DNA of 64,000 bases from JACMLD01 sp044227095 (GCA_044227095.1 JBGAFV010000001.1:3410001-3474000); one strand, 5' to 3'; counted from the stretch's first letter, positions 41,201 to 49,640 are shown. Numbers and translations: made by a program. Notes: a model not told the origin generated them from the sequence alone.

Positions 41201-41247
41201 TGCAAAATGGCAACATCATTACCCGGGAAAAAATAATGAAGCAATAA
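38233..41247 (+). CDS. Large secreted SdrD-B-like protein with type IX secretion signal
   Basis: This 1004-residue protein has a signal peptide (FAFIILCAFTFKTMDAQ). An SdrD-B-like domain (GTVFRDMNSDGVQQ) occupies about residues 28-130. A long Asn/Gly-rich middle reads like a propeller or adhesion region (LYIVNMYEKKLQRINIGNP, HPMALKAHAGKMYIGGICT). A second SdrD-B-like domain starts near residue 670 (IGNRVWNDLNGNGRQDADEPG), followed by a fibronectin-like part (NVKLQWTTVSELNVSYYTLE). The C-terminus is a type A T9SS sorting domain: TPNPFVSFIQVQAP at about 930, ending KGIYFFELQNG and KIMKQ. It should be delivered to the cell surface or released. The partner is unknown. A strong terminator follows. 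Confidence 0.88.
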   Translation: MKKNFYLIRFAFIILCAFTFKTMDAQVSGTVFRDMNSDGVQQTVNPIEPGVYGVTVKAYNAANSLIATATTDAAGFYSFSAAQIPSGMAARLEFSATAGDYPSKRAAANRSNIQFVSGGASAVNINYAIATKKLLSDNSNPYVATTAATNGDALATGAGNAGDNNNLYVFPYDLSGNGGATRRTKNQFTGSVFGLAWQRESRTLLLAAYLKRHAGFGPGGIGAIYQSQISTSGVPSNPSLLLDVTALGINVGADPRVNPLPAASNAPNTDIGVFAEVGKRGIGGIELADNGRDLYIVNMYEKKLQRINIGNPIKASFTSADVTGSWSIPDPGIAGTNWHPMALKAHAGKMYIGGICTKEITTASVPSDTNNLSGVVYEVDIKSASPSFTEVMRFPITHRRGFTNADYRYQDRNNYWSAWQNNGDISIGGPLRNGLIGTLTGNNATGIYYSQPLFSSIEFDVDGSMIVALRDRFGDQGGYANYFESGNVSGETYRVLSSGEILRAGKNNSGWTIENNGSVSSSGVTTTTPGVTDNNPLLSGSFLGRIGSPWGGSYGPGGGYYYYNQNFTNTGVPAAFAGSTNTSHYLKTNGGLALLPGFNEVMMTSIDPINTSFSNGLLKSFNLGANAGNMSGAMALIQSVSGDPSNMGKAAALGDLEVLLDAQAVEIGNRVWNDLNGNGRQDADEPGIAGVTVVLRSPGNDGVYNNGDDQTWTVTTDANGNYYFDNSFVNDNRLPASWIGVSNTNSGILPGFEYKVEINGAQAPLTGLLLTAAHAAADEIDSDGSYNVTKAEYIINPGGSTAANSSFENNYNIDFGFSNNTLLAANKLDLTANLVSSNVKLQWTTVSELNVSYYTLERSTDNKQFAAIGATVSKGNGDFTYNFTDDIENLAASKIYYRLKVVDNNGNIHYSATVSVNSKLVSKVTVTPNPFVSFIQVQAPSDRSSNATLRIVNAGGQVIYSRNVQMVQGQNSFTIDGLGSTAKGIYFFELQNGNIITREKIMKQ

Positions 41248-41321
41248 TTAATGAAACAATAAACCTATTCAAATACTATTCAAATACGTACCCTCATCAA
41301 TCCGTGCTCTATCTGTTATCA

Positions 41322-41352
41322 ATACACTCCTTAACCGGAGTGTATTTTTTTT
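41322..41352 (+). terminator. Rho-independent terminator
   Basis: ATACACTCC and GGAGTGTAT form a 9-bp stem around TTAACC, followed by TTTTTTT. It lies 75 bp after the stop at 41247 and just before the converging purC. Confidence 0.9.
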
Positions 41353-41367
41353 GATAGGCAAAGTGCA

Positions 41368-42294
41368 TTATGCAAGTTTATCCAGGGAGGCTACAACAAG
41401 ATCGTAAGTTTGTTTTTCTGTCATTGGTTGCGGAACAAATTTTTTACCAATTACTTTTTCGTATAGCTCAATATATCTTTTGCTGATGGTATCAATCCAT
41501 TCAGCTTTCATTTCTGGTACAGTTTGTCCTTCTTTGCCCATGAAATTATTTGCTATCAGCCATTCTCTTACAAATTCTTTACTGAGTTGTTTTTGTTTTT
41601 CACCTTTAGCCTGTCTTTCTTCAAATCCATCTGCATAAAAATACCTTGATGAATCCGGCGTATGTATTTCATCCATCAGGTAAATGGTATCGCCAATTTT
41701 TCCAAATTCATATTTTGTGTCTACCAATATTAACCCCTGTTGCTTTGCTATTTGTTTTCCTCTTTCAAATAATTGCAACGTATATTTTTCCAGCACTGCC
41801 CAATCTTCCGGAGTGGCAAGGCCGGTCTTAAAAATATCTTCTTTGCTAATGTCTTCATCATGTCCTTCATCAGCTTTTGTAGAAGGAGTAATGATTGGCT
41901 TAGGAAAAAAATCATTTTCTTTCATTCCTTCCGGCATTGTAATACCGCAAAGCGTTCGCTTGCCACTGTTATATGTTCTCCATGCATGGCCGGTAAGATT
42001 GCCCCTTACTACCATTTCAATTTTAAATGGCACGCACTTTTTTCCAATAGATACATTGGGTGCCGGAACAGACGTAAGCCAATTTGGGCAAATGTCTTTT
42101 GTAGCATCCAGCATGTATGCAGCTATTTGGTTTAGCACTTGTCCTTTAAAAGGGATGGGGTGGGGAAGGATAACATCAAATGCGGAAATGCGGTCCGATG
42201 CAATCATTACGAGTAATTGATCGTTAATAGTATAAACGTCTCGTACTTTGCCACTATAAAACTTGCTTTGATTGGGAAAACTGAATTGTGCCAT
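41368..42294 (-). CDS. purC: Phosphoribosylaminoimidazole-succinocarboxamide synthase (SAICAR synthetase)
   Basis: PurC catalyses the ATP-dependent joining of aspartate to CAIR in purine biosynthesis. The 308-residue protein contains the typical YSGKVRDVYTINDQLLVMIASDRISAFD start (split here: KFYSGKVRDVYTI and DRISAFDVILPHPIP). It also has MVVRGNLTGHAWRTY, IITPSTKADEGHDEDIS and LVDTKYEFG, covering the ATP- and substrate-binding blocks. It is longer than E. coli PurC (237) and of the eukaryote-like length common in Bacteroidota. A -7 box ends 4 nt before the start. It is a stand-alone gene between terminator-delimited neighbours. Confidence 0.95.
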   Translation of the reverse strand: MAQFSFPNQSKFYSGKVRDVYTINDQLLVMIASDRISAFDVILPHPIPFKGQVLNQIAAYMLDATKDICPNWLTSVPAPNVSIGKKCVPFKIEMVVRGNLTGHAWRTYNSGKRTLCGITMPEGMKENDFFPKPIITPSTKADEGHDEDISKEDIFKTGLATPEDWAVLEKYTLQLFERGKQIAKQQGLILVDTKYEFGKIGDTIYLMDEIHTPDSSRYFYADGFEERQAKGEKQKQLSKEFVREWLIANNFMGKEGQTVPEMKAEWIDTISKRYIELYEKVIGKKFVPQPMTEKQTYDLVVASLDKLA

Positions 42295-42298
42295 GCCC

Positions 42299-42306
42299 CG
42301 AAATTA
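42299..42306 (-). promoter_or_regulatory. Putative -7 box ending 4 nt before the purC ATG
   Basis: TAATTTCG (one mismatch) is followed on the minus strand by GGGC and then ATG. This is the same geometry as in the Nudix and plsC genes and predicts a leaderless purC mRNA. Confidence 0.45.
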
Positions 42307-42374
42307 CGTGGCATGCATATACGGTAAGGTTTAAAATATCAACAGCAGGTGCTTGTTTGTGCAAAAATTAATTT

Positions 42375-42404
42375 TTTGCGGGGATATTTACAAATTGTAC
42401 TTTG
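42375..42404 (+). promoter_or_regulatory. Putative promoter of the TonB receptor operon
   Basis: TTTG (42375-42378), a 19-nt spacer and TACTTTG (42398-42404, one base short of TAnnTTTG) lie upstream of the ATG at 42434. Confidence 0.4.
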
Positions 42405-42433
42405 TCCCCAATTGTTTTAACAAAAACGCCATT

Positions 42434-45202
42434 ATGAAAAAAAGCCAACGCTATCTCGCTTTGCTGCTGATTGCATTTGTGCTCACCCTCACCGCCACTG
42501 CCCAAACAATTATTATTACAGGAAATGTAAAAAACAGTGGTAATAAAGATGCAGTTCCAGCAGTATCAGTTACTGTTAAAGGCTCCTCAGCCGGTACATT
42601 TACAAATGAAAAAGGTGATTTTAAACTCGTCACCTCGCAAAAACTCCCGGTTACACTTATTATCTCCTCCATTGGTTTTGAAACAAAAGAAGTAACCGTA
42701 ACCAATCTTTCTACACCAGTTCAGGTTGATTTTGTTCCCACTTCTGCTCTAGGTACTGAGGTGGTAGTATCTGCCAGCAGGGTTCCGCAGCGTATACTGG
42801 AATCACCCGTTTCTATTGAAAGGATTAGCGCTGCCAACATCCGCAATGCACCCGCCGCATCTTATTATGATGTATTGACGAACTTAAAAGGAGTAGACGT
42901 TGTAACATCGTCACTTACTTTTAAAACACCTACTACACGTGGTTTCAGCGGAAGTGGTAACACCCGCGTAAACCAGTTGGTTGATGGAATGGATAACCAG
43001 GCCCCCGGCCTTAACTTCTCGGTTGGCGGTGTGGTTGGTTTAACTGAACTTGATGTTGATAATATAGAATTACTGCCCGGCGCTTCATCTGCACTTTACG
43101 GACCAGGTGGTATGAATGGAACGATTCTTATCAGCAGTAAAAACCCTTTTAAATACCAGGGCCTTTCTTTCCAGGTTAAAGAGGGTATTATGAATACGGA
43201 TAGCCGTTTCAGGTCTTTATCACCTTATCATAACTGGAGTGTAAGATGGGCTGAAAAAATATCAGACAGGTTTGCTTTTAAAATAGGTATGGAGCTGGTT
43301 GCTGCAAAGGACTGGCTGGGTTACGATAAAAGAAATTATTCTCGCACAGGCACAAACGGAAAAATTATTGACGGAGACCGTGCTACCGATCCTAACTATG
43401 ACGGTGTAAATGTATATGGTGATGAAACCACTGCAGATATCCGTGCAAATGTATTTCCCGGCCTTGCCGCACAGGCCCCTTTCCTGAAAGGATTTTTAGA
43501 TACACTCAATGGCGGAAGACCTATTAACGTATCACGTACAGGTTACAATGAAAATGAAGTTGTAAACGGTAATACGCTCAACTATAAATTAACCGGTGCA
43601 CTTCATTATAAACTTTCTGCAAAAACAGAAGCTATTCTTGCCGGCCATTGGGGTACTGGTAATACAGTTTACACCGGTAGCGAAAGATATAGCCTTAAAG
43701 AATTGAAAATTGGCCAGTATAAGATTGAGATAAATAACCCCAACTGGATGCTGAGGGCTTATACAACGCAGGAAAATGCAGGCGAATCTTATAATGCTAC
43801 TGTAACTACCCGCCTTGTAAATGAAGCATGGAAGCCAAGTGGTGGCGCCACTGGCTGGTTCTCTCAATACGCACAGGCATATGTAGCATCCCGCCTTACA
43901 GGCGCAACAGATTTTACAGCGCAAACGCAAGCACGTGCAGTTGCTGATATTGGAAGGCCTTTAGGAAATTCGGATCAGTTTAAAACTTTACTTAACCAGG
44001 TAAGGAGTGTACCTATATCTAAAGGTGGTGGTCTTTTCATAGACAAAACCAACCTGTACATGATAGAAGGACAGGCAAACCTGAGTTCTGTAACCAAAAA
44101 AGTTGCAGACATCATTGTAGGCGCCAATTATAAGAAATATGTGCTGAACAGTGAAGGAACATTGTTTGCAGACAGCACGGGCAAAATTGGCATCAACGAA
44201 TTTGGCGCTTATGCACAGGCATCAAGGGCTTTGTTTAATGATGTGCTGAAACTGCAGGTAAGCGGCCGTTACGATAAGAACCAAAACTTTAAAGGCAAGT
44301 TTACACCAAGGGTAACTATGGTATTTAAAGTTGCTGAAAACAATAATATCCGTTTAAGTTACCAGACCGCTTATCGTTTTCCAAGTACACAACAACAATG
44401 GATCAATCTTAACATTGGTTCCAACACACAGCTAATTGGTGGTAATAAAAATTTCCTCGATTTTTATCACCTCAAAACAACACCTACATACGAGCTTAGC
44501 AATACGCTACCAACAACCGTAAATACTACAGCTTATTCTTTCCCAGAGTCAAAACCAGAATCGGTAACCACATATGAACTTGGTTATAAAGGTTTGCTGG
44601 GTAAAAATTTGCTGATAGACATGTATGGATATTATGGAGAATACAAAGATTTTCTCTACCGCACACTGGTTATACAACCCACAAGCGGAAATGTACAGGA
44701 TGTAGTTACTGCATTAGCTAATGGTGTACCGGCAAGTAATGTTGGAAGAATATTCTCAGTACCTGCCAACACAACAAGCAAGGTTAAAACCTATGGTTTT
44801 GGTTTGTCTCTTGATTACCGTTTGCCACGCGGATTTATTATCAGTGGTAATCTTTCTTCTGATAACTTAAAAGACGATGGTGGTTTCAGGTCTTCATTCA
44901 GCACTCCAAAATACAGGACTAACCTTTCGCTTGCTAACACTGGCTTTGGAACAGGTAAAAGAATTGGCTTTAATATTACATGGCGCTGGCAGGATTCGTT
45001 TTATTATGATGGTGATTTTGGTAATGGCGATATACCTGCTTACAGCACAGTGGATGCACAGGTTAGCTATAAAATACCTGCTACAAAATGTGCACTTAAA
45101 ATTGGTGCAAACAATTTGTTGAACCAGTATTATGTAAACGCAATTGGCAACTCAATGGTGGGTGGCCTTTACTATGTAGCGTTTGCTTACAATGTATTTT
45201 AA
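42434..45202 (+). CDS. TonB-dependent receptor with N-terminal CarboxypepD_reg-like domain
   Basis: This 922-residue outer-membrane receptor has a signal peptide (LALLLIAFVLTLTATAQ). A carboxypeptidase-like regulatory domain follows (ITGNVKNSGNKDAVPAVSVTVKG), then a plug. The plug carries VVVSASRVPQRILESPVSIERIS, VDVVTSSLTFKTPTTRGFSG, NQLVDGMDNQAPG and LPGASSALYGPGGMNGTILI. A barrel with TonB-receptor-like strands ends GGLYYVAFAYNVF with a terminal Phe. I placed the start at the ATG at 42434, where the signal begins; an upstream in-frame extension lacks signal character. It is co-transcribed with the fasciclin lipoprotein 21 bp downstream, which may capture ligand much as SusD does. The ligand is unknown. 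Confidence 0.9.
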   Translation: MKKSQRYLALLLIAFVLTLTATAQTIIITGNVKNSGNKDAVPAVSVTVKGSSAGTFTNEKGDFKLVTSQKLPVTLIISSIGFETKEVTVTNLSTPVQVDFVPTSALGTEVVVSASRVPQRILESPVSIERISAANIRNAPAASYYDVLTNLKGVDVVTSSLTFKTPTTRGFSGSGNTRVNQLVDGMDNQAPGLNFSVGGVVGLTELDVDNIELLPGASSALYGPGGMNGTILISSKNPFKYQGLSFQVKEGIMNTDSRFRSLSPYHNWSVRWAEKISDRFAFKIGMELVAAKDWLGYDKRNYSRTGTNGKIIDGDRATDPNYDGVNVYGDETTADIRANVFPGLAAQAPFLKGFLDTLNGGRPINVSRTGYNENEVVNGNTLNYKLTGALHYKLSAKTEAILAGHWGTGNTVYTGSERYSLKELKIGQYKIEINNPNWMLRAYTTQENAGESYNATVTTRLVNEAWKPSGGATGWFSQYAQAYVASRLTGATDFTAQTQARAVADIGRPLGNSDQFKTLLNQVRSVPISKGGGLFIDKTNLYMIEGQANLSSVTKKVADIIVGANYKKYVLNSEGTLFADSTGKIGINEFGAYAQASRALFNDVLKLQVSGRYDKNQNFKGKFTPRVTMVFKVAENNNIRLSYQTAYRFPSTQQQWINLNIGSNTQLIGGNKNFLDFYHLKTTPTYELSNTLPTTVNTTAYSFPESKPESVTTYELGYKGLLGKNLLIDMYGYYGEYKDFLYRTLVIQPTSGNVQDVVTALANGVPASNVGRIFSVPANTTSKVKTYGFGLSLDYRLPRGFIISGNLSSDNLKDDGGFRSSFSTPKYRTNLSLANTGFGTGKRIGFNITWRWQDSFYYDGDFGNGDIPAYSTVDAQVSYKIPATKCALKIGANNLLNQYYVNAIGNSMVGGLYYVAFAYNVF

Positions 45203-45223
45203 TAATTAATTTAAATCGTATTT

Positions 45224-46477
45224 ATGAATAGCATAAAAAATATTAAAAACGGTTGTATAGCAATTGTTACGATGCTTGTATTGTTTACATCGTGTAATAA
45301 ATTGTATACAGATCCTACACCACTGCCAATACCAACTACCCCTGCAGGTAATACACTGGCTAAGGTAATAGCTGCTACACCAACAGACAGTTTGTATTAC
45401 AGGCTGATTATAAAATCAGGAATATTAACTGCAACGCCTGCTACTATAACAGATTCGTCATTGCGTTTTACCATGTTTGTACCAGATAATAATGCAATGA
45501 AAGTTTTCATCAATGGCCTTTCAGGCGGCGCTGTTCCTATTAATGCGCCAGATGCAGTTTTCTCTGGTTTTATTACAGCAAATATTCCGGCAGCAAACGC
45601 TTTGGGTATTGTAAGTTATAATACTATGCCACAAGCAATAACAACGGCAAGTTTTTTAAACAGCACTAAAACGATTCCCAATTTTCAATACCCAAGTATT
45701 TTAAACCCGGCGCCATCGCTTAGTGCATTATTGAGGCTTACAACTTTTCCGGCTAAAAATGCAGGCTTTGCATTTGTAAATAATGTACCGCTTTCATCAG
45801 TGGATGCACCAGCCACCAATGGTGTTATTCACCATACTGCTGCTGTAGTTGTTCCTCCAACTCAAAGTTTATGGGGAAGGATAAGCACAGACCCTGATAT
45901 GACTTATTTTAAAGCTGCCATTATTCGTGCAGATAGTGGTACTGCGGTTGCACCTTCTACTGTTGGATTTTTACAAGGTGCGCTGGATAATATTGGCGCT
46001 AACCTTACCACATTTGTTCCAAAAGATTCTGCAATGCAGGCTGCACTTACCGGCTTAATTGCACAAGGATTGATTGCACAGGGTGTTCCGCCCGCTACCG
46101 CATTGGCGCAGGCTGCGGCACTTGCTTCTACACCAGCTGTATTTTCAAATCCATTATTGTATGGGGCTATAACTGCTACAACTGTAAAAGGAATTGCAGT
46201 GTACCATATTTTAGGCACAAGGGTGTTTACAGCTAACATGCCTTCTACTGCTACATTCTATACAACTTTGCTAAACTCAGCAGTTCCATTGCACCCGGGT
46301 GTAAGCATACAGGTTACATTTACAGGACCGGTTGTAACTGCTGCAACGGTAAAAGGTGTGGCCAATACAACCGGGTCTAATTTTATACTAAACCCAACGC
46401 CATTATCAGGTTCAAGCGATCAGCTTTCTACCAATGGTGTCTTGCATAAAATAGACCAGGTATTGCTGCCGCAATAA
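45224..46477 (+). CDS. Fasciclin-domain lipoprotein
   Basis: This 417-residue protein has a lipoprotein signal (CIAIVTMLVLFTSC, lipid Cys about residue 24) and a Pro/Thr linker. Two fasciclin-like domains follow: one with RFTMFVPDNNAMKVFINGL and GVIHHTAAVV (about 40-210), and one with TTFVPKDSAMQAALTGL and TNGVLHKIDQVLLPQ (about 215-417). The second has an insertion rich in Ala/Gln (GLIAQGLIAQGV...ALAQAAALA). The H-x-I-D ending is a strong fasciclin hallmark. It is likely surface-exposed and paired with the TonB receptor upstream. The role of the pair is not known. Confidence 0.85.
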   Translation: MNSIKNIKNGCIAIVTMLVLFTSCNKLYTDPTPLPIPTTPAGNTLAKVIAATPTDSLYYRLIIKSGILTATPATITDSSLRFTMFVPDNNAMKVFINGLSGGAVPINAPDAVFSGFITANIPAANALGIVSYNTMPQAITTASFLNSTKTIPNFQYPSILNPAPSLSALLRLTTFPAKNAGFAFVNNVPLSSVDAPATNGVIHHTAAVVVPPTQSLWGRISTDPDMTYFKAAIIRADSGTAVAPSTVGFLQGALDNIGANLTTFVPKDSAMQAALTGLIAQGLIAQGVPPATALAQAAALASTPAVFSNPLLYGAITATTVKGIAVYHILGTRVFTANMPSTATFYTTLLNSAVPLHPGVSIQVTFTGPVVTAATVKGVANTTGSNFILNPTPLSGSSDQLSTNGVLHKIDQVLLPQ

Positions 46478-46481
46478 AGAA

Positions 46482-46516
46482 AGCTACGAGCTATTAGCTG
46501 CTAGCTATGAGCTAAG
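46482..46516. repeat. Heptamer repeat tract (5 units)
   Basis: AGCTACG, AGCTATT, AGCTGCT, AGCTATG and AGCTAAG run in perfect register, beginning 4 bp after the stop of the fasciclin gene. A second tract of the same family lies at 46682-46720. Confidence 0.85.
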
Positions 46517-46595
46517 GGTTGATGATGTTGTAAAAGTGTTGACTGTTTTAAATTGCAATAAACGTAAACAAGTTTTAAAACTGAGCTTACAAATA

Positions 46596-46628
46596 AAAAA
46601 TCCCCGCAGTAATAGCGGGGATTTTTTT
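46596..46628. terminator. Bidirectional rho-independent terminator
   Basis: AAAAATCCCCGC and GCGGGGATTTTTTT enclose a 7-nt loop. An A-run before and T-run after the stem let it serve both the fasciclin gene (+) and ychF (-), which converge here. Confidence 0.9.
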
Positions 46629-46681
46629 ATCTGAGAAAGAATTCTTAGCGCATCAAAATATTTTTATACGAGATGACTTTC

Positions 46682-46720
46682 GGCTTGCAGCTAGTAGCTT
46701 AAAGCTTGTAGCTCTAGCTA
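46682..46720. repeat. Heptamer repeat tract supplying the ychF stop codon
   Basis: GGCTTGC, AGCTAGT, AGCTTAA, AGCTTGT and AGCTCTA are in register, followed by GCTA. The final CTA (46718-46720) is the TAG stop of ychF read on the minus strand. Confidence 0.85.
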
Positions 46721-47818
46721 TACGTTAAACCTAAAATGCATTACATCTCCGTCTTTCACCAAATATTCTTTGCCTTCAATTCTTAATTTACCAGCATCAC
46801 GTGCGGCAGCTTCAGAACCATACTGTACATAATCGTTATAGCCTATTACCTCTGCTTTAATAAATCCTTTTTCAAAATCGGTATGTATAACACTTGCGGC
46901 TTGCGGTGCTTTCCATCCTTCGTGTATTGTCCATGCACGAACTTCTTGTACACCGGCAGTAAAATAAGTATAGAGCTGAAGCAGTTTATACGCAGAGCGA
47001 ATGAGTTTATTAAGTGCAGGTTCTGTCATTTTATATTCATCCATAAATAACTGCCTGTCGTCTTCATTGTCCATTTCTGCAATTTGAGCTTCAATAGAAT
47101 TATTCATTACAATAACCTGTGCGTTTTCTGCAGCCACTGCAGCTATCAGTGCATCAGAATATTTATTGCCGGTATGCATGAAAGCTTCATCAACATTGGC
47201 AACATACAATACTGGTTTATCTGTCAGCAGCATTAAATCTGCAATAGCATTTTTTTCTTCTTTATCCAGTTTCATTTCGCGGATGTTGCGGCCCTGGTCC
47301 AGATGCTGTTTGCAACGTTTCAATACTTCGTATTCTGCTTTTGTTTTTGCATCCGCAGTTTTCAATAGCTTTTCTGCTCTTGATAATTTCTTCTCAACAC
47401 TTTCAAGATCTTTCAACTGCAGTTCTGTATCAATAATGTCTTTATCGCTTACAGGATTGATGGCACCTTCATCACGCAAAATATTTTCATCTTCAAAACA
47501 ACGGATTACATGTACAATAGCATCCACTTCACGAATATTGGCAAGAAATTTATTGCCCAGTCCTTCGCCTTTGCTTGCGCCGCGAACAAGGCCTGCAATG
47601 TCTACAATTTCTATTTGTGTAGGAACGGTACGGTTTGGTTTCACCAGTTCTGCAAGTTTATCGATGCGTTCATCAGGCACGTTTACTAAGCCCGTATTTG
47701 GTTCAATAGTGCAGAAACGGTAATTGCTGGCCTGCGCTTTTGCGCTGGTGCTTACCGCGTTAAATAAAGTTGATTTACCCACATTTGGCAATCCTACAAT
47801 TCCGGCTTTTAAACCCAT
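46718..47818 (-). CDS. ychF: Redox-regulated ATPase/GTPase YchF
   Basis: This Obg-family P-loop nucleotidase of 366 residues has G1 (GLPNVGKSTLFNA, near residue 8), the switch region, G3 (DIAGLVRGASKGEGLGN) and VLYVANVDE. Here the usual NKxD specificity motif is replaced by the NVDE-type motif that marks the ATP-preferring YchF. The C-terminal TGS domain contains TYFTAGVQEVRAWTI, AASVIHTDFEKGFIKAEV and the VKDGDVMHFRFNV end. YchF binds ribosomes and is linked to oxidative stress in E. coli. The length agrees with the family. The stop codon is part of a heptamer repeat. A -7 box lies 21 nt upstream. Confidence 0.95.
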   Translation of the reverse strand: MGLKAGIVGLPNVGKSTLFNAVSTSAKAQASNYRFCTIEPNTGLVNVPDERIDKLAELVKPNRTVPTQIEIVDIAGLVRGASKGEGLGNKFLANIREVDAIVHVIRCFEDENILRDEGAINPVSDKDIIDTELQLKDLESVEKKLSRAEKLLKTADAKTKAEYEVLKRCKQHLDQGRNIREMKLDKEEKNAIADLMLLTDKPVLYVANVDEAFMHTGNKYSDALIAAVAAENAQVIVMNNSIEAQIAEMDNEDDRQLFMDEYKMTEPALNKLIRSAYKLLQLYTYFTAGVQEVRAWTIHEGWKAPQAASVIHTDFEKGFIKAEVIGYNDYVQYGSEAAARDAGKLRIEGKEYLVKDGDVMHFRFNV

Positions 47819-47839
47819 GTCAATTATTTTTTAGAGGCG

Positions 47840-47847
47840 CAAAGATA
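47840..47847 (-). promoter_or_regulatory. Putative -7 box of ychF
   Basis: TATCTTTG on the minus strand matches the consensus and ends 21 nt before the ATG at 47818. Confidence 0.5.
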
Positions 47848-48028
47848 AGGAACAACAGCCACACAGCTAAGGCGTAATTAAAGCTATTCATCCTCACCCA
47901 AAATACGCCGAATATGTTGTTTGTATTGCTTGAAATACAGAGTGATAAAATCCGTTTATACCAATAATGCTGATGCGCTGATATATTCAGTGGATCAATT
48001 AACTTCATCGTTCAATCAATTCGTTTCT

Positions 48029-49423
48029 ATGGCATTAAGCAGGATTTGGAGTGCTTTTATTCTGGTAGCAGTTTTAACGGCGGCAATAAAATTTATTGCT
48101 GGCAATGAAAAGCAGGTAATCAGCTCCATGGTAACGGGAAAGAAAGGCGATTCTATACAGGTGAAAGAATATGCTGTTGCAAACGCCCCGGTTGCCTTAA
48201 AGCAGGCTCTTGATACAAGCCAGCGGGTACAGCGTGGTGATACAACTTTTAAGAAAGAAGGAGAAAAAATAACAGGCGTTAAAGTTCAGGCAGCAAATGG
48301 TATAATAGATACGTGCTGGGATGCTGTAGAAATTTGTTTGCGATTGATTGGCATACTGGCTTTGTTTATCGGGTTAATGAACATTGCAGAAAAGGCAGGG
48401 GGCATACGATTGCTGTCGAGAATTGTTGGGCCGTTTTTTTCAAAATTGTTTCCCGGTGTTCCGAAAGGTCATCCTGCTATGGGGCATATGATTATGAATT
48501 ACTCAGCCAATTTGCTTGGACTTGATAATGCCGCCACGCCATTTGGTTTAAAAGCAATGGAAAGCCTGCAGGAACTGAATACAAATAAAGAAGTAGCAAC
48601 TGATGCGCAGATTATGTTTTTGTGTTTGCATGCGGCAGGGCTTAATATTATCCCGATTAGTGTTATAGCAATCCGTGCATCGCAACATGCAAGCAATCCT
48701 ACAGATGTTTTTATTCCGTGCATGATTGTAACTTTTGTTGGCACTATTGCAGCTATGCTGATTGTTTCCTTCAAACAAAAAATAAACCTGCTGCAACCTG
48801 TTATTCTTGTTTGGGTATTGTCAATATCTGTTCTTATAGCCTTGCTGGTATATTATGTAGCTTCTTTAAACGCAGCAGGCGTTCAGTATTTTTCAAGTGT
48901 ATTGAGCAATGGATTAATACTACTCGTTTTCTTATTGATAATAGCAGGAGGGGTGTATAAAAAGATAAATATTTTTGATGCTTTTATTGATGGGGCAAAA
49001 TCTGGTTTTGATACGGGCATACGCATTATTCCATACCTGGTTGGGATACTGGTAGCCGTTAGTATGCTGCGTACCAGCGGCGCATTTGATGTGGTGATAA
49101 ACGCTATAAAAGGCTTTTTTGCTTTTTTAGGTGCGGATACACGTTTTGTGGAAGGGTTGCCAACGGCTTTAATAAGACCATTAAGCGGTGGTGCTTCAAG
49201 AGGAATGATGGTTAGCACAATGACAACCTACGGTCCTGATTCATTTGCCAGCCGGCTTTCAGGAATTTTACAAGGCGCTGCCGATACTACTTTTTATGTA
49301 ATTGCTGTTTACTTTGGGTCTGTAAACATTAAAAACACCCGGTATTCTATTGGGGCTATGTTGCTGGCAGATCTTGTAGGTATAATTACAGCTATATTAT
49401 TGGCGTATTTGTTTTTTGGATAA
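48029..49423 (+). CDS. Fused SpmA-SpmB nucleoside-recognition membrane protein
   Basis: This 464-residue membrane protein looks like SpmA fused to SpmB. The N-terminal half has PKGHPAMGHMIMNYSANLLG and LDNAATPFGLKAMESLQ, the core of SpmA. The C-terminal half has SGFDTGIRIIPYLVGILVAV and ALIRPLSGGASRGMM, the core of SpmB. These are gate-domain (nucleoside recognition) proteins named for spore maturation in Bacillus, but Bacteroidota do not sporulate, so the role is unknown. There is a charged linker of about 70 residues after the first helix. I placed the start at the ATG at 48029, where the first helix begins. It converges with the SusCD operon. Confidence 0.88.
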   Translation: MALSRIWSAFILVAVLTAAIKFIAGNEKQVISSMVTGKKGDSIQVKEYAVANAPVALKQALDTSQRVQRGDTTFKKEGEKITGVKVQAANGIIDTCWDAVEICLRLIGILALFIGLMNIAEKAGGIRLLSRIVGPFFSKLFPGVPKGHPAMGHMIMNYSANLLGLDNAATPFGLKAMESLQELNTNKEVATDAQIMFLCLHAAGLNIIPISVIAIRASQHASNPTDVFIPCMIVTFVGTIAAMLIVSFKQKINLLQPVILVWVLSISVLIALLVYYVASLNAAGVQYFSSVLSNGLILLVFLLIIAGGVYKKINIFDAFIDGAKSGFDTGIRIIPYLVGILVAVSMLRTSGAFDVVINAIKGFFAFLGADTRFVEGLPTALIRPLSGGASRGMMVSTMTTYGPDSFASRLSGILQGAADTTFYVIAVYFGSVNIKNTRYSIGAMLLADLVGIITAILLAYLFFG

Positions 49424-49442
49424 TTAGTATTTAGGTATTGCT

Positions 49443-49521
49443 GATTTTGTGATTGAGTGATTTCGTTATTTTTTTGGATGTAATATTTTCAGTAATCACA
49501 AAATTCCAAAATCCCTAAATC
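49443..49521. repeat. Octamer repeat with inverted arms, copy B
   Basis: GATT units start at 49443, 49451 and 49459, 8 bp apart. AATC or AATT units start at 49494, 49502, 49510 and 49518. The sequence is clearly related to the copy at 21683, sharing TTGCTGATTTTGTGATTGAG and TTTTCAGTAATCA. It also lies between converging genes. Confidence 0.85.
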
Positions 49522-49574
49522 AATTATAAGCTTTCCTGATCTGTACATCTGCGGCTATCATTATTATAAAGTAT

Positions 49575-49615
49575 AAAGGCTAAGAGTTTTTCTTTTAAAA
49601 AAAATCTTAGCCTTT
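49575..49615. terminator. Hairpin between converging genes
   Basis: AAAGGCTAAGA (49575-49585) pairs with TCTTAGCCTTT (49605-49615). The inner T-run and A-run can extend the stem. It lies 26 bp past the stop of the minus-strand lipoprotein gene. Confidence 0.7.
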
Positions 49616-49640
49616 AATTCAAGTAACGCTTCCTGTAAAA

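Noticed and set aside
41684..42220. Plus-strand frame of 178 codons opposite purC
   Set aside because: It is antisense to purC, which has all its family motifs. No signal or domain is visible in the opposite frame.
42353..42433. Upstream start for the TonB receptor
   Set aside because: The extra residues precede the signal peptide and contain the putative promoter. The ATG at 42434 starts a normal signal sequence.
47166..47723. Long plus-strand frame of 185 codons opposite ychF
   Set aside because: It lies wholly antisense to the well-supported ychF and its composition (Ser, Phe and Arg rich) is the mirror of that gene.
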